NCBI GenBank assembly: GCA_019359435.1
Contig: JAHHHI010000081.1
Span: 1-64,000, forward strand
DNA from: Kaiparowitsia implicata GSE-PSE-MK54-09C
Lineage (GTDB): Bacteria; Cyanobacteriota; Cyanobacteriia; Elainellales; Elainellaceae
DNA: 64,000 nucleotides
Direction of reading: 5' to 3'
The position numbers were made by a program, and so were the translations under genes. The notes beneath the pieces are model-generated. The model saw only the letters and a program-made list of their open reading frames with translations. It made no database searches and was not told the DNA's origin. Below, one piece after another: positions 45,354 through 54,043 of the stretch (its first letter is position 1; each line of letters opens with the position of its first letter).

Positions 45354-46109
45354 CTAACCAGAAACCTGAAGCACTTGCAACTCGCCCCGATCTAGATAAA
45401 ACACTTCTGAGCGCTCCCCCAATGTGTCAGGGCGAAACATCTCTGAGGTGAGGGCCGCGGGGGGCTGCATGGGGCTGATAATAGGCGCCGTCCAGAGCTC
45501 CACAGCGGCAACGGAAATGAAGTGCGATCGCCCTGAACTCCCTTCCGCCAGCGGAAAGCTATCTCGATAGGCCGGGCCGAGTTGATGTGGCAGCTTTAGA
45601 AACATGGCCGTATACACTAGACCTTCATCCGTCTGGGGCGGCGTGGGAAAATCCCGAGTGGCGACAATCTCAGGACGATCGCCCCGAGTCAGCACGAGCC
45701 GAAATTGGCTGGTCTGGCGTTGCTCATTGACGACTATCAGCGCATAGTCCAGATGGCGATCGCCATTAAAATCTGCCGCGATCACGCTACAGGTAATCGG
45801 TTGGTCGCCATACCGCACCGTAAATTCTCCATCTTTGGCCTGATTTTCCCAGTCTCGCAGGGTTGCAATAAAGTCCTCAGGCTGGGCCAGCCGATAGCCG
45901 TTTAACGTGCCGTCTAATTCAGGGGGCAGTTCAGCCTGACAGGGTGCACCAGAGCCCGAGGGCGTCAGCGCAGCGCTTTCTGGTACAGCATCAGAAGGCA
46001 GACTGTGGCGCAGGGTAGGCACACAGGCCGCCAGACTCAACGACACAAAGAAAAGCGCAAAGAGGGCGATCGCCCACCCACCCAGGGGTGTCCAGCGGTG
46101 TGATGTCAT
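45354..46109 (-). CDS. Lipoprotein of unknown function
   Basis: A 251-residue protein with a lipoprotein signal: basic start MTSHRWTPLGG, hydrophobic WAIALFALFFVSL, lipobox LSLAAC. The mature part has a DFNGDRHLDYALIVVNEQ segment, like VCBS/FG-GAP-type repeats, and is likely beta-rich and periplasmic or outer-membrane anchored. The start is set at 46109; upstream in-frame codons are not signal-like. It lies 97 bases after the TetR-fusion gene on the same strand. Confidence 0.75.
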   Translation of the reverse strand: MTSHRWTPLGGWAIALFALFFVSLSLAACVPTLRHSLPSDAVPESAALTPSGSGAPCQAELPPELDGTLNGYRLAQPEDFIATLRDWENQAKDGEFTVRYGDQPITCSVIAADFNGDRHLDYALIVVNEQRQTSQFRLVLTRGDRPEIVATRDFPTPPQTDEGLVYTAMFLKLPHQLGPAYRDSFPLAEGSSGRSHFISVAAVELWTAPIISPMQPPAALTSEMFRPDTLGERSEVFYLDRGELQVLQVSG

Positions 46110-46206
46110 CCAGTGCCCTCTCCGTTGACATAAGAGCCTAGCGGCTGTGTTGCTGCGGGTATTGTAAGTGCGATCGCCCACCGCAGAGTTAGTTCGCAAT
46201 CCGTCC

Positions 46207-47442
46207 CTAATTACTCACGCGCTGATCCAACCGAGCCACCTCATCTAACGCCTTTTTTTCCTGAGCGCGGCGAATATAAGGCTCCAACGCCGTCATATCG
46301 CACCCTGCCAGAAGCGTCAGCGTTTCGGGGCTAAGGCCACGCGTCAACATCTCCACATACCAAGTCGCTTGGCTTTGCTCTACCAAGGGCAGAGCGCCCT
46401 GGGGCGTCGTTAGTCCATCGGTCCACCGCTGCCAATGCTGCTGAATATCGGTCACACTCATGGCCGACTCGCGCTCATTCAAAAACAGGGGATATTGGTC
46501 ATCTTTGCGGCTTTTAAGCCACTGCGCAAGAGGGTTATTGGCAGGTGTGCCATAGCGACGCCCCAAAATCCACTGGTTGAGCGGCACCTGCCGCACAGCG
46601 CCGCTGACCACCTGCACCAAATGCTGGTGGTCTTCGACGAAGACATGCGATCGCCACAGGCCCGCTACTTCCGCCACGCTTAACCCCGATGCAAACAGTA
46701 CATAGGCCAGCGCATAGTCTTGGCTATGGTGCTGGCGGGCTCGACGCAATATGTCATGCACCAGCGGCGCGGGCAAATCCATCACAGGGCGATCGCCCCC
46801 CTGAGCTGCATCCGAAGCGTCTAGCTCCACGGGCTGCACGACTGCACCATACAGAAACAGTTCTACCAGCCCATCGACGAAATACTCGCGATCATGCCAG
46901 AGCTCATGAAACTCGCTCGTAAACTCTAGCACGGCATACCCAAGCAGCAGGCTGTTGAGCAAACTCGACAATTTCTCAGTCGGCAGGCGCGTTTGTAACT
47001 GCTCATGCCCAAATATAGTGGAGAGGTATTGCGCCGTATAGCGATTCGCCAGCATCACCCCCCGCCCTAACGCCCGCCGGTTCTCAACGGGATAATGCCC
47101 CGACTCACCAATGAGCGATCGCACAAACTCTTGAATCTGCTCCAACGCCTGCATATGCACATTGGCATAATTCTTTAACGCTTGCGATACGCTGCTCATC
47201 TGAGACGCCTCTTGCCCCAAGGCAAGTCCCAAATGCGCCAGCGCTTCTGCATCTTCCATCACAGCCAGCAACAGCCCATGCTTGTTGCCAAAATGGCGAA
47301 ACAGCGTCACTTCATTAACTTCAGCCAGATCAGCAATCTGCCGCGTGGTGGTTTCGGCCACGCCCTGAGCAATAAAGAGTTGCGTCGCAGCTTGAATCAA
47401 GCGCTGTCGGGTAGGACGTCGGCGATTAGACATTAAATCCAT
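46207..47442 (-). CDS. TetR-family regulator fused to a degenerate tyrosine-recombinase-like domain
   Basis: A 411-residue protein, about twice the length of a TetR regulator. Residues 1-60 are a TetR HTH (RLIQAATQLFIAQGVAETTTRQIADLAEVNEVTLFRHF, in part). Residues 60-205 are a TetR ligand/dimer domain. Residues about 215-400 follow the tyrosine-recombinase order: YALAYVLFASGLSVAEVAGL (box-I-like), VVSGAVRQVPLNQWIL, and a final helical part ending EPYIRRAQEK. The catalytic Arg of box I reads Ser (GLS rather than GLR). The HxLRH box reads LVEQSQATW, so the recombinase active site is absent. It may use the fold for DNA binding. It is divergent from desC across a 334-base region with repeated inverted motifs. 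Confidence 0.8.
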   Translation of the reverse strand: MDLMSNRRRPTRQRLIQAATQLFIAQGVAETTTRQIADLAEVNEVTLFRHFGNKHGLLLAVMEDAEALAHLGLALGQEASQMSSVSQALKNYANVHMQALEQIQEFVRSLIGESGHYPVENRRALGRGVMLANRYTAQYLSTIFGHEQLQTRLPTEKLSSLLNSLLLGYAVLEFTSEFHELWHDREYFVDGLVELFLYGAVVQPVELDASDAAQGGDRPVMDLPAPLVHDILRRARQHHSQDYALAYVLFASGLSVAEVAGLWRSHVFVEDHQHLVQVVSGAVRQVPLNQWILGRRYGTPANNPLAQWLKSRKDDQYPLFLNERESAMSVTDIQQHWQRWTDGLTTPQGALPLVEQSQATWYVEMLTRGLSPETLTLLAGCDMTALEPYIRRAQEKKALDEVARLDQRVSN

Positions 47443-47516
47443 CTACGGAAACTATCTATCTATGGAAACTATGTGTGGAAAGCAAAGAACAGCCGTAGAT
47501 CTGAAGAGAACGTTAA

Positions 47517-47539
47517 AAATGCAAGTACAGCTTGCATTT
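47517..47539. promoter_or_regulatory. Operator candidate A, desC/TetR-fusion intergenic region
   Basis: AAATGCAAG-n5-CTTGCATTT is a perfect 9-bp inverted repeat, 75 bases from the regulator start codon. Its half-site recurs at 47576 and 47749. Confidence 0.6.
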
Positions 47540-47575
47540 AAGATTTAAGAACTGTTAGACTCATTATTGTAAGTC

Positions 47576-47586
47576 GCACTTGCACC
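47576..47586. promoter_or_regulatory. Operator candidate B (single half-site)
   Basis: GCACTTGCACC shares ACTTGCA with candidates A and C. It is a lone half-site in the middle of the intergenic region. Confidence 0.4.
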
Positions 47587-47748
47587 ACACTACTGTAGCG
47601 AGCGTTTAAGCAATCAAGTAGAGAATAAATCTAAAAGACTCGGGCTCAACAGTGTTATTGCTGTTTTTGCATCGCCCATCTCACCCCTACGAGTTTTCAT
47701 TCTTATGTCTTTTGGTTTTTACTTCTGGTGGGTCAGGCGCAGTAGCAT

Positions 47749-47760
47749 ATGCAAGTGCAT
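47749..47760. promoter_or_regulatory. Operator candidate C next to the desC start
   Basis: ATGCA-AG-TGCAT is a perfect 5-bp inverted repeat, 16 bases before the desC ATG, and shares the TGCAAGT core. Binding here would interfere with initiation of desC. Confidence 0.5.
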
Positions 47761-47776
47761 TCAGTGAGGAAGGTTT

Positions 47777-48652
47777 ATGGCTTTTGGTTCTGTTCCCTCT
47801 GCTTCTACAGGTGAGACAAAGCGCCCACCGCTCAGTCCGTATCATGTCTTCTTCTTTGCCATTTTTCACGTTCTGGCACTGATGGCACCGTGGTTCTTCT
47901 CCTGGTCGGCACTGGGAGTAGCAATCTTCTTGCACTGGCTCACCGGCAGTATTGGGATTTGCATGAGCTACCACCGAATGCTGAGTCACCGGAGCTTTCA
48001 CGTTCCTAAATGGTTGGAATATGTCCTGGTTACCATTGGCGCTCTCGCCGTAGAAGGCGGGCCAATCTTTTGGGTTGCTGGGCACCGGGTTCACCACGCC
48101 TTTACCGAAGATAACGAGAAAGACCCCTACTCGGCAAATCGTGGCTTTTGGTGGAGCCACATGCTATGGATGGTCTGCCCTCAGAAGCAAACCTTTAATA
48201 AAGAAGTGTACGAGCGCTATGCCCCTGAGCTTGCGCGCGACCCCTATTATCGGTGGTTAGATCGCAACTTTGGCCTATTGCAAGTGCCCTTAGGTCTGGC
48301 GTTGCTGGCTATCGGGGGTTGGTCTTGGGTAATTTACGGCATTTTCTTGAGAACGGTGCTGCTGTGGCATTGCACCTGGTTCATTAATTCGGCGACCCAC
48401 ATGTTTGGTTATCGCACATTTGACTCTGATGACAACTCTCGCAACCTCTGGTGGGCCGCAATTCTGGCCTACGGCGAAGGCTGGCACAATAATCACCACA
48501 CATTCCCCAATGTGGCCCGTGCTGGCTACCAGTGGTGGGAGTTAGACACAACTTGGTGGGTGATTCGAACCTTGCAGGTGCTGGGTTTGGCAAAGCGTGT
48601 AGTGATGCCACCCGAGCAAGCGCGGGCAAAAATCCGCAAGTTTGCCTCATAG
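47777..48652 (+). CDS. desC: Acyl-lipid delta-9 desaturase
   Basis: Membrane di-iron desaturase that introduces the first double bond into acyl chains at the delta-9 position. The three histidine boxes are HRMLSH (66-71), HRVHH (103-107) and HNNHH (237-241). Four to five membrane segments are visible. At 291 residues it fits DesC. A ribosome site GAGGAAGG lies just before the ATG. It is divergent from the TetR-fusion gene, and the shared intergenic region has repeated TGCAAGT/ACTTGCA motifs, suggesting control by that protein. Confidence 0.95.
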   Translation: MAFGSVPSASTGETKRPPLSPYHVFFFAIFHVLALMAPWFFSWSALGVAIFLHWLTGSIGICMSYHRMLSHRSFHVPKWLEYVLVTIGALAVEGGPIFWVAGHRVHHAFTEDNEKDPYSANRGFWWSHMLWMVCPQKQTFNKEVYERYAPELARDPYYRWLDRNFGLLQVPLGLALLAIGGWSWVIYGIFLRTVLLWHCTWFINSATHMFGYRTFDSDDNSRNLWWAAILAYGEGWHNNHHTFPNVARAGYQWWELDTTWWVIRTLQVLGLAKRVVMPPEQARAKIRKFAS

Positions 48653-48727
48653 CAGTAGCCTCGTAGTGGCCTTCCTTGTGGAACCCTGACAGAATTAAGA
48701 GTCCACAAGGAAAGTTGATCTGAACTA

Positions 48728-48863
48728 GGGGCTGTCATCAATTAGCCTCTGATATCCCAGAAATATCCCAGAAATCAACAGTCACAGCCCCTAGCCTGGT
48801 TTTTGGGTCGGGCGTGGTAACGCTCACAGCGTAAGGCGTTTAGTTGGAATTGATGACACGCCC
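48728..48863. mobile_element. MITE-like repeat, copy 3, TA-flanked
   Basis: A 136-base element with ends GGGGCTGTCATCAATTAG and the complement of GGGCGTGTCATCAATT, flanked by TA (48726-48727 and 48864-48865). It is longer than the other copies because of an internal near-tandem duplication of ATATCCCAGA. Same family as copies at 15228 and 16128. Confidence 0.8.
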
Positions 48864-49067
48864 TAAGACTCACTTAAGTGAATGGCGTTTTAATAGTTTT
48901 AAATCGCCTAGGGCTCAATGGCTCCACCAGGTGAGGCGCTAGAGTCCTGAGCGACGCTGCTGAGTGATAGTGCTTGACGCGATGGTTAGTATTTGCGTAT
49001 TTCAAATCCTCTGCGACACAGAGGTGCTATGAATGCAGATTTATCCTAACTCTCTGAACAAGCGCAA

Positions 49068-49128
49068 AAAGAAGCAAAAAATTTAGGCCGCTGCAAAAAC
49101 CTGCAGCGGCCTAAATTTTTGCTTCTTT
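49068..49128. repeat. Long hairpin, 27-bp stem
   Basis: Two arms (49068-49095 and 49102-49128) pair over 27 bases with one bulged A and a 6-base loop. The GC core is TTTAGGCCGCTGCA and the outer arms are A/T rich, so it could terminate transcription in both directions. A possible promoter (TTGACG-n18-TATTTC) lies about 95-70 bases upstream. Confidence 0.7.
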
Positions 49129-49244
49129 GGAGTCTTTTAGAAGCTTCTTAAAGGCACACTCTTTTCCCTTCTTTCCTTGAGTCACTCTCAGATTGAGTTA
49201 ACTTGATTTGATATTACCCCCAAGTGTCTCGACTTAGATTGGGG

Positions 49245-49748
49245 TTAATTGCCTGAGCTGATGCTAGGTGGCAGTACACGATAGTGTTGCGCAATGAAGT
49301 AAAAAAATTTGAAATAATCGTCAATCTCTTGACTGGGCGATCGCCCCTCCCACACATACACCACATCATCTTGCACCAGCGTCAGCCGCATGCTGCTGAC
49401 ATCTGGGCGGATGTCTACCCGCAGTTGCCCCTGTAAGCCCTGCTCGGTCACAAAATTAGGCGTCATCGTCCCATCTCTAGCTGCAGCATCCAGCGGTAGC
49501 ACCGCGCTGGACGAGTCCTGACTTGCCCAGCCGACAATCGTTACTTCTGAGCTGTAGGGTGCGTTAAACCGCTGCCCATCTTGATTTGCCACTAAGGGCG
49601 CAGAAACCCAGTCGCTCGGGTGAAGAAACTCAAATCCATAGCGCTCATTGCGATAGGTTTCCCAATCGGGCGATCGCCCAACTCCACTTGGCGTGCAGGC
49701 CGCCAACCCCAGCATCACCAGTCCCATGCATCGACCTATCCAACCCAT
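49245..49748 (-). CDS. Lipoprotein of unknown function, 167 aa
   Basis: A 167-residue protein with a lipobox (GLVMLGLAAC) 18 residues from the start. The mature part begins DWETYRNERYGFEFLHPSDW, the YGF-x-F-x-P-x-DW motif seen in PsbP-like/DUF1795-type periplasmic proteins, though no firm family is claimed. It has no obvious partner: an RHH gene lies divergent about 470 bases away. Confidence 0.7.
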   Translation of the reverse strand: MGWIGRCMGLVMLGLAACTPSGVGRSPDWETYRNERYGFEFLHPSDWVSAPLVANQDGQRFNAPYSSEVTIVGWASQDSSSAVLPLDAAARDGTMTPNFVTEQGLQGQLRVDIRPDVSSMRLTLVQDDVVYVWEGRSPSQEIDDYFKFFYFIAQHYRVLPPSISSGN

Positions 49749-50153
49749 AGTGCAACCGCATTGTTGTCAGCAACGTTACAATCCGCGTCCGCGCCCTGAT
49801 CATGAGTCCTCATGGAGAGCCTGCACCCTCCTGAAGATGCTGAATAATTACTCAGATGCATTGTCCTAAAGCATCACTGATGAACGGCCTATCCCTGTTC
49901 AGCCCATCCTCCGATCTCTTTCAGCAGATCCAGCCCAATAGCCTCACTTCAGTTTTAGCGTGTTGCGAGCAAACCTCAGCACAGACCACTGAGCACAGGG
50001 GTTTCAACCCAACGACAACAAGAGGCTTCAGCACTCAGAGAATTGTCCCCTTACACCCCTAACGTAACGCCTTGGCTCAATCGCTGAGGACAGATGAGGA
50101 CAGACAAGACGTAAAGCAATGTAACGAAAATGCCGTCGTAGTGGCATGCTGTC
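49749..50153. other. Region upstream of the RHH-Ycf46-Ycf35 cluster
   Basis: About 400 bases without a gene until the promoter at 50154. The 14-base dyad GCTGTC-TT-GACAGC lies at 50148-50161, overlapping the -35. Confidence 0.45.
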
Positions 50154-50202
50154 TTGACAGCCCTAGAGCAGCCGACTATCGTAAACAGACATACCCGGGT
50201 AT
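50148..50202 (+). promoter_or_regulatory. Promoter with two palindromes ahead of the RHH-ycf46 cluster
   Basis: TTGACA (50154-50159), 17-base spacer, TATCGT (50177-50182). The -35 is inside the dyad GCTGTC-TT-GACAGC (50148-50161). Just downstream of the expected start lies the perfect palindrome ATACCCGGGTAT (50191-50202), 18 bases before the RHH start codon. Such positions fit a repressor, possibly the RHH protein itself. Confidence 0.5.
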
Positions 50203-50220
50203 TCGTTGTGTAATCGTTCT

Positions 50221-50565
50221 ATGCAAGACAAGCAAAAGGTCACGCTATATCTCCCACCAGATTTGCACCGCAAGCTCAAGATTGCGGCAGCAGTAGACGC
50301 TGAACCCATGTCGGCGATCGCCCAGAAAGCCATCGGTTTCTATCTAGATAATCCTGAAGTGGTAGATTCCATGGATGGATTCCATGGTCATACTCACCAG
50401 GTCTATTCTTGCCCCGATTGCAGCTCATCCTACGTGATTCGGGATGGAGAACTTCAGCCCATTGCTAAACAGTCCGCAATTTTGGACGATGCTGAGCTTC
50501 CGAGTCATTCGGTTTCCTCTGATACGGACTATTCTGGTGAGCAAGAGTTAGTACTTAGCAAGTAG
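50221..50565 (+). CDS. Ribbon-helix-helix protein with CxxC pair, first gene of the ycf46 cluster
   Basis: A 114-residue protein. Residues 1-45 resemble a ribbon-helix-helix DNA-binding domain (KVTLYLPPDLHRKLKIAAAVDAEPMSAIAQKAI). Residues 66-75 carry CPDCSSSYVI, a possible half of a zinc ribbon, with an acidic tail. The start at 50221 is preferred to 50206. It precedes the AAA gene ycf46 by 114 bases. In Synechocystis a stress-responsive cluster slr0373-slr0374-slr0376 contains a ycf46-type AAA gene, and this arrangement looks similar, from memory. Confidence 0.7.
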   Translation: MQDKQKVTLYLPPDLHRKLKIAAAVDAEPMSAIAQKAIGFYLDNPEVVDSMDGFHGHTHQVYSCPDCSSSYVIRDGELQPIAKQSAILDDAELPSHSVSSDTDYSGEQELVLSK

Positions 50566-50679
50566 TAGTTAGCTAGACATGATTCGATAATTTCTGAGCA
50601 TTGATGACTAATTATCATTTTGCTTGGCCCATCGGCCCCTTGTTCGCTTAGTCCGCCTCATCTTTAGGATCTGACGATT

Positions 50680-52188
50680 ATGAAAGAGGAATTAAGCATA
50701 CTGATACAGGCGCAATATCCTCTGATCTACCTCGTAACATCTGAGGAGGAGCGAGCAGAGCAGGCAGTCGCCAGCATTGCCCAGGTTAAGCCCAATCGGC
50801 GTGTGTTTTTGTGGACTGTGACCCATGGCATTGTTGAATATGGTCAGCCTCGCAATGTCACTCAGCACAACACCGTCTCTCCAGAAGCTGCAATAGAGTG
50901 GGTGGTGCGTCAGAAAGAACCCGGCATTTTTGTGTTTAAGGATCTGCACCCGTTTATCGACTCCCCTGCGGTTACACGCTGGCTCAGAGATGCGATCGCC
51001 GGCTTCAAAGAGGCGCAAAAGACCATCGTTCTCATGTCGCCAGTGCAGAACATTCCCATCGAGCTAGAGAAAGAAGTTGTAGTGCTCGACTTTCCACTGC
51101 CCAACATGGCAGAGTTGAACGAAGTGCTCACGCAGCAGCTTGAGATCACTCGCAGCCGCCGCATTACGACAGAAACCCGCGAAAAGCTGCTCAAAGCGAC
51201 CCTTGGCCTAACTCACGATGAAGCCGAGAAGGTATATCGCAAAGCCTACGTCACAGCGAATCGGCTGACCGAAGAAGAAGTTGACATTGTTCTGTCAGAA
51301 AAGAAGCAGCTCATCCGCCGCAACGGAATTCTCGAATTCATCGAAGAAGATGAAACTCTAGATTCTATTGGTGGGCTTGAAGAACTCAAGCACTGGCTGC
51401 ATCAGCGCTCCAACGCCTTTACCGAACGGGCCCGAGAATATGGTCTGCCCCAGCCCAAGGGGATGTTGATTCTAGGCGTTCCGGGTTGTGGCAAGTCGTT
51501 GATTGCCAAAACTACCTCACGCCTATGGGGCTTGCCGCTGCTGCGATTGGACATGGGTAGAGTGTACGACGGCTCGATGGTGGGGCGCTCAGAGGCGAAT
51601 CTCCGAAATGCTCTGAAGACCGCAGAGTCTATCTCTCCAGCTATTCTATTTATTGACGAAATTGACAAGGCGTTCGCTGGGACATCGGGTTCTGCTGACT
51701 CTGATGGGGGGACATCCAGCCGCATTTTTGGTTCGTTTCTCACCTGGATGCAGGAAAAATCTTCCCCGGTGTTTGTGATGGCAACTGCCAACCGGGTTGA
51801 GCGGCTGCCGGGAGAGTTTTTGCGGAAGGGGCGTTTCGACGAGATCTTCTTTGTTGACTTGCCAAATCCGCAAGAGCGCACCGAAATTTTCAGAATTCAC
51901 CTGACGAAGCGCCGGACGGACATTACCCGCTTCGACCTAGAACAACTGGTGAGTATCTGTGATGGTTTTTCTGGAGCAGAGATTGAGCAGGCGATAATCG
52001 CTGCGATGTATGAAGCGTTTGCCCAAGATCGTGAATTTACGCAACTCGATATTATTGCGGCGATCAAGGCGACCATGCCTCTCTCCAAGACGATGAGCGA
52101 ACAGGTCACGGCCCTGCGCGATTGGGCCCGGCAACGTGCGAGACCTGCCGCCGCCTCCGTCGCTGAGTATCAGCGAATGGAGTTTTAA
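50680..52188 (+). CDS. ycf46: Ycf46-type AAA ATPase
   Basis: A 502-residue protein. The N-terminal third is an ATPase-like domain without a P-loop (QAQYPLIYLVTSEEERAEQAV, with FLWTVTHGI near residue 43). The C-terminal AAA domain has Walker A GVPGCGKS (266-273), Walker B ILFIDEIDK (around 325-333), and the sensor/arginine-finger region RLPGEFLRKGRFDEIFFVDLP. This is the Ycf46 family found in cyanobacteria and some plastids, linked to CO2-related stress responses. It is followed by ycf35 after 163 bases with a small hairpin. Confidence 0.92.
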   Translation: MKEELSILIQAQYPLIYLVTSEEERAEQAVASIAQVKPNRRVFLWTVTHGIVEYGQPRNVTQHNTVSPEAAIEWVVRQKEPGIFVFKDLHPFIDSPAVTRWLRDAIAGFKEAQKTIVLMSPVQNIPIELEKEVVVLDFPLPNMAELNEVLTQQLEITRSRRITTETREKLLKATLGLTHDEAEKVYRKAYVTANRLTEEEVDIVLSEKKQLIRRNGILEFIEEDETLDSIGGLEELKHWLHQRSNAFTERAREYGLPQPKGMLILGVPGCGKSLIAKTTSRLWGLPLLRLDMGRVYDGSMVGRSEANLRNALKTAESISPAILFIDEIDKAFAGTSGSADSDGGTSSRIFGSFLTWMQEKSSPVFVMATANRVERLPGEFLRKGRFDEIFFVDLPNPQERTEIFRIHLTKRRTDITRFDLEQLVSICDGFSGAEIEQAIIAAMYEAFAQDREFTQLDIIAAIKATMPLSKTMSEQVTALRDWARQRARPAAASVAEYQRMEF

Positions 52189-52351
52189 CAGGCTTTCACT
52201 CCTGCTCCCAACAGGAGGAAAGGCTAGCGATGAGCTAGCAGTTTAAGAAACCGATGCCGTCTCTGTTTGCCCTCCAAAGGTTAGATTGGGCGGTTCACTA
52301 ATCCCTAAACGTTGTTGTTTCTCTCAGTTTCCCTACAGGAGGAAATCCCAA

Positions 52352-52705
52352 ATGTCTCACTTTAGCACTCTGCGCACCAAAATCACCGATGCTGAGATCC
52401 TAAAGTCGTCTCTGCGCGACCTGGGTATTTCGGTAAAAACTGAAGCAGATGTTCGCGGCTATAACGGTCAGCGCGTTCGCTCTGACATCGTAGCTGTGCT
52501 CGAAGGCGAATATGACCTAGGTTGGTCTCGCAACGCTGATGGTTCGTTCGACTTGATTGCTGATCTCTGGGGTGTTGCCAAGAAGCACAACCAGACTGAG
52601 CTAATCAATTCCATCAACCAGAAGTATGCGGTGAACAAGACCTTGGCCGAAGTAAAGCGCCCCGGTCTGCAAAATGCAAACGTGAAATTGGTGCTGCAGA
52701 AGTAG
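52352..52705 (+). CDS. ycf35: Ycf35 / DUF1257 family protein
   Basis: A 117-residue protein starting MSHFSTLRTKITDAEILKSS, the conserved DUF1257/Ycf35 N-terminus. It ends with the family's LAEVKRPGLQNANVKLVLQK. The start has GGAGGAAA seven bases upstream. Role unknown, but it is conserved in cyanobacteria and red-algal plastids, and here it is linked to ycf46 and an RHH protein, so the three genes may work together under stress. Confidence 0.88.
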   Translation: MSHFSTLRTKITDAEILKSSLRDLGISVKTEADVRGYNGQRVRSDIVAVLEGEYDLGWSRNADGSFDLIADLWGVAKKHNQTELINSINQKYAVNKTLAEVKRPGLQNANVKLVLQK

Positions 52706-52873
52706 TTCCTCTGAGCGTTCCCAATTAGCGGGTTGGCCTCTAGCGGGGTCAACCCGCTTTTTGCACGGGGTGGGCATTTGGTGAGCGGGATGCTGTGCGT
52801 TCTCGCAGTTGGGGGGAGAGTCAGCCATGCCCTTTTGAGGTATGGTCGAAGGCGAAGGGCTGAGGCACGTGTG

Positions 52874-53749
52874 ATGGGGCGGTTTTCTGAAAGCCAGTTA
52901 GAGCAAATGCGCCAGCTCTTGGTCGGGTGCGGGCAGCAAGCTCGTGAAATGGGTGCTGTTCCATTTGAGGTATTTGAAAAAGCTAAAAATGATTTTGTCA
53001 CTGCGGTTGATCAGGCGTTGGATGCACGCATCTCAGTAGCGCTGGCAGAGTGGTTTCCGGGAGATGCGGTGATTTCGGAGGAGAATTCGAGGTCGTTTGG
53101 CTTATTTTCTACCGCAGCGCCCCTCCTATGGCTGATTGACCCAATTGATGGCACTGATGACTTTATTCAGCGGCGTCCGTCCTATTCCACCTTGGTGGGG
53201 CTGCTTGATCACTTTGAGCCGGTGGCTGGCTGGGTAGGGGCTCCGGCGGTCGATCAGCTCTATTTTGGCGGGAAAGAGTTTGGCGTGTTTGAGGCTGCGG
53301 GCGATCGCCCCTTGACCCCACTGCAACAACCGACGTTGCCCAGCCTCAATGAGGCTTGCACTATCTTGATCGGCGGAAAGGACTACCAGCACTATGGTCA
53401 GGCGATCGCCCAGCACATTCCCCCATCGATTGCTCCAGCGCAGTTTCACACCGTTGGTAGCTTTGGCATCAAAGTCATGGACGTGGTGCTAGGCCGAGCC
53501 GGTCTGTATGTGTATCTAAACCGCCGAGTCAAACTGTGGGATACCACTGGTCCGGTGGCGATCGCCCGTGCCGCAGGTCTAATCTGCTGCGATTTGGAAG
53601 GGGCACCGCTGCAGTTTAGCCCCGACGTGATTCAGCCCGATAGCCTGAGCCATCAGCAGCCCATTCTGATTGGGTGGCCCCAATATATTGAAACGCTGCG
53701 ATCGCCCATCCAGCAGGCTGTTCACTCGATTGATTCTGCCCAGGGTTAG
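52874..53749 (+). CDS. Inositol-monophosphatase-family phosphatase, CysQ-like
   Basis: A 291-residue Mg/Li-sensitive phosphatase of the IMPase superfamily. The metal motif is LIDPIDGTDDFIQRRPSY near residue 92. The upstream acid pair EENS is near residue 75, and the C-terminal motif reads WDTTGPVAIARAAGL in place of WD-x-AA-x-x-I. The likely roles are 3'-phosphoadenosine phosphatase (CysQ) or sugar-phosphate hydrolysis. The start is the ATG at 52874 (or GTG 52871); a long open frame upstream looks spurious. Confidence 0.82.
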   Translation: MGRFSESQLEQMRQLLVGCGQQAREMGAVPFEVFEKAKNDFVTAVDQALDARISVALAEWFPGDAVISEENSRSFGLFSTAAPLLWLIDPIDGTDDFIQRRPSYSTLVGLLDHFEPVAGWVGAPAVDQLYFGGKEFGVFEAAGDRPLTPLQQPTLPSLNEACTILIGGKDYQHYGQAIAQHIPPSIAPAQFHTVGSFGIKVMDVVLGRAGLYVYLNRRVKLWDTTGPVAIARAAGLICCDLEGAPLQFSPDVIQPDSLSHQQPILIGWPQYIETLRSPIQQAVHSIDSAQG

Positions 53750-54043
53750 CCCGTCGAAGCGCGTAGAGCCCATGATATTCTTAGCGTTAAACGTCTGTCG
53801 CCATACCCGCACAGTACAGGGCTAACAGAGGTTAGACGGGCCCCTCTCTGAGGAATTTTTCGAGAAATCTGGGTATTCTAAGGGCATCAAACCGTTTATC
53901 AGGCTACTGTTCGCATCGTCTCCATCCATCCCAACTGTCATTGAGTCTTTGTGGCCGCTGCACGCTAACGTCGCGCAAGGACTCCAGTCCAAACATGAAT
54001 ACTTAGTGAAACCCTGTTCCCTTTCAACCCTACGGCGCTCTTC

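Noticed and set aside
46207-47442. Active tyrosine recombinase or integrase.
   Set aside because: The catalytic Arg of box I and HxLRH residues are missing; TetR HTH explains the N-terminus.
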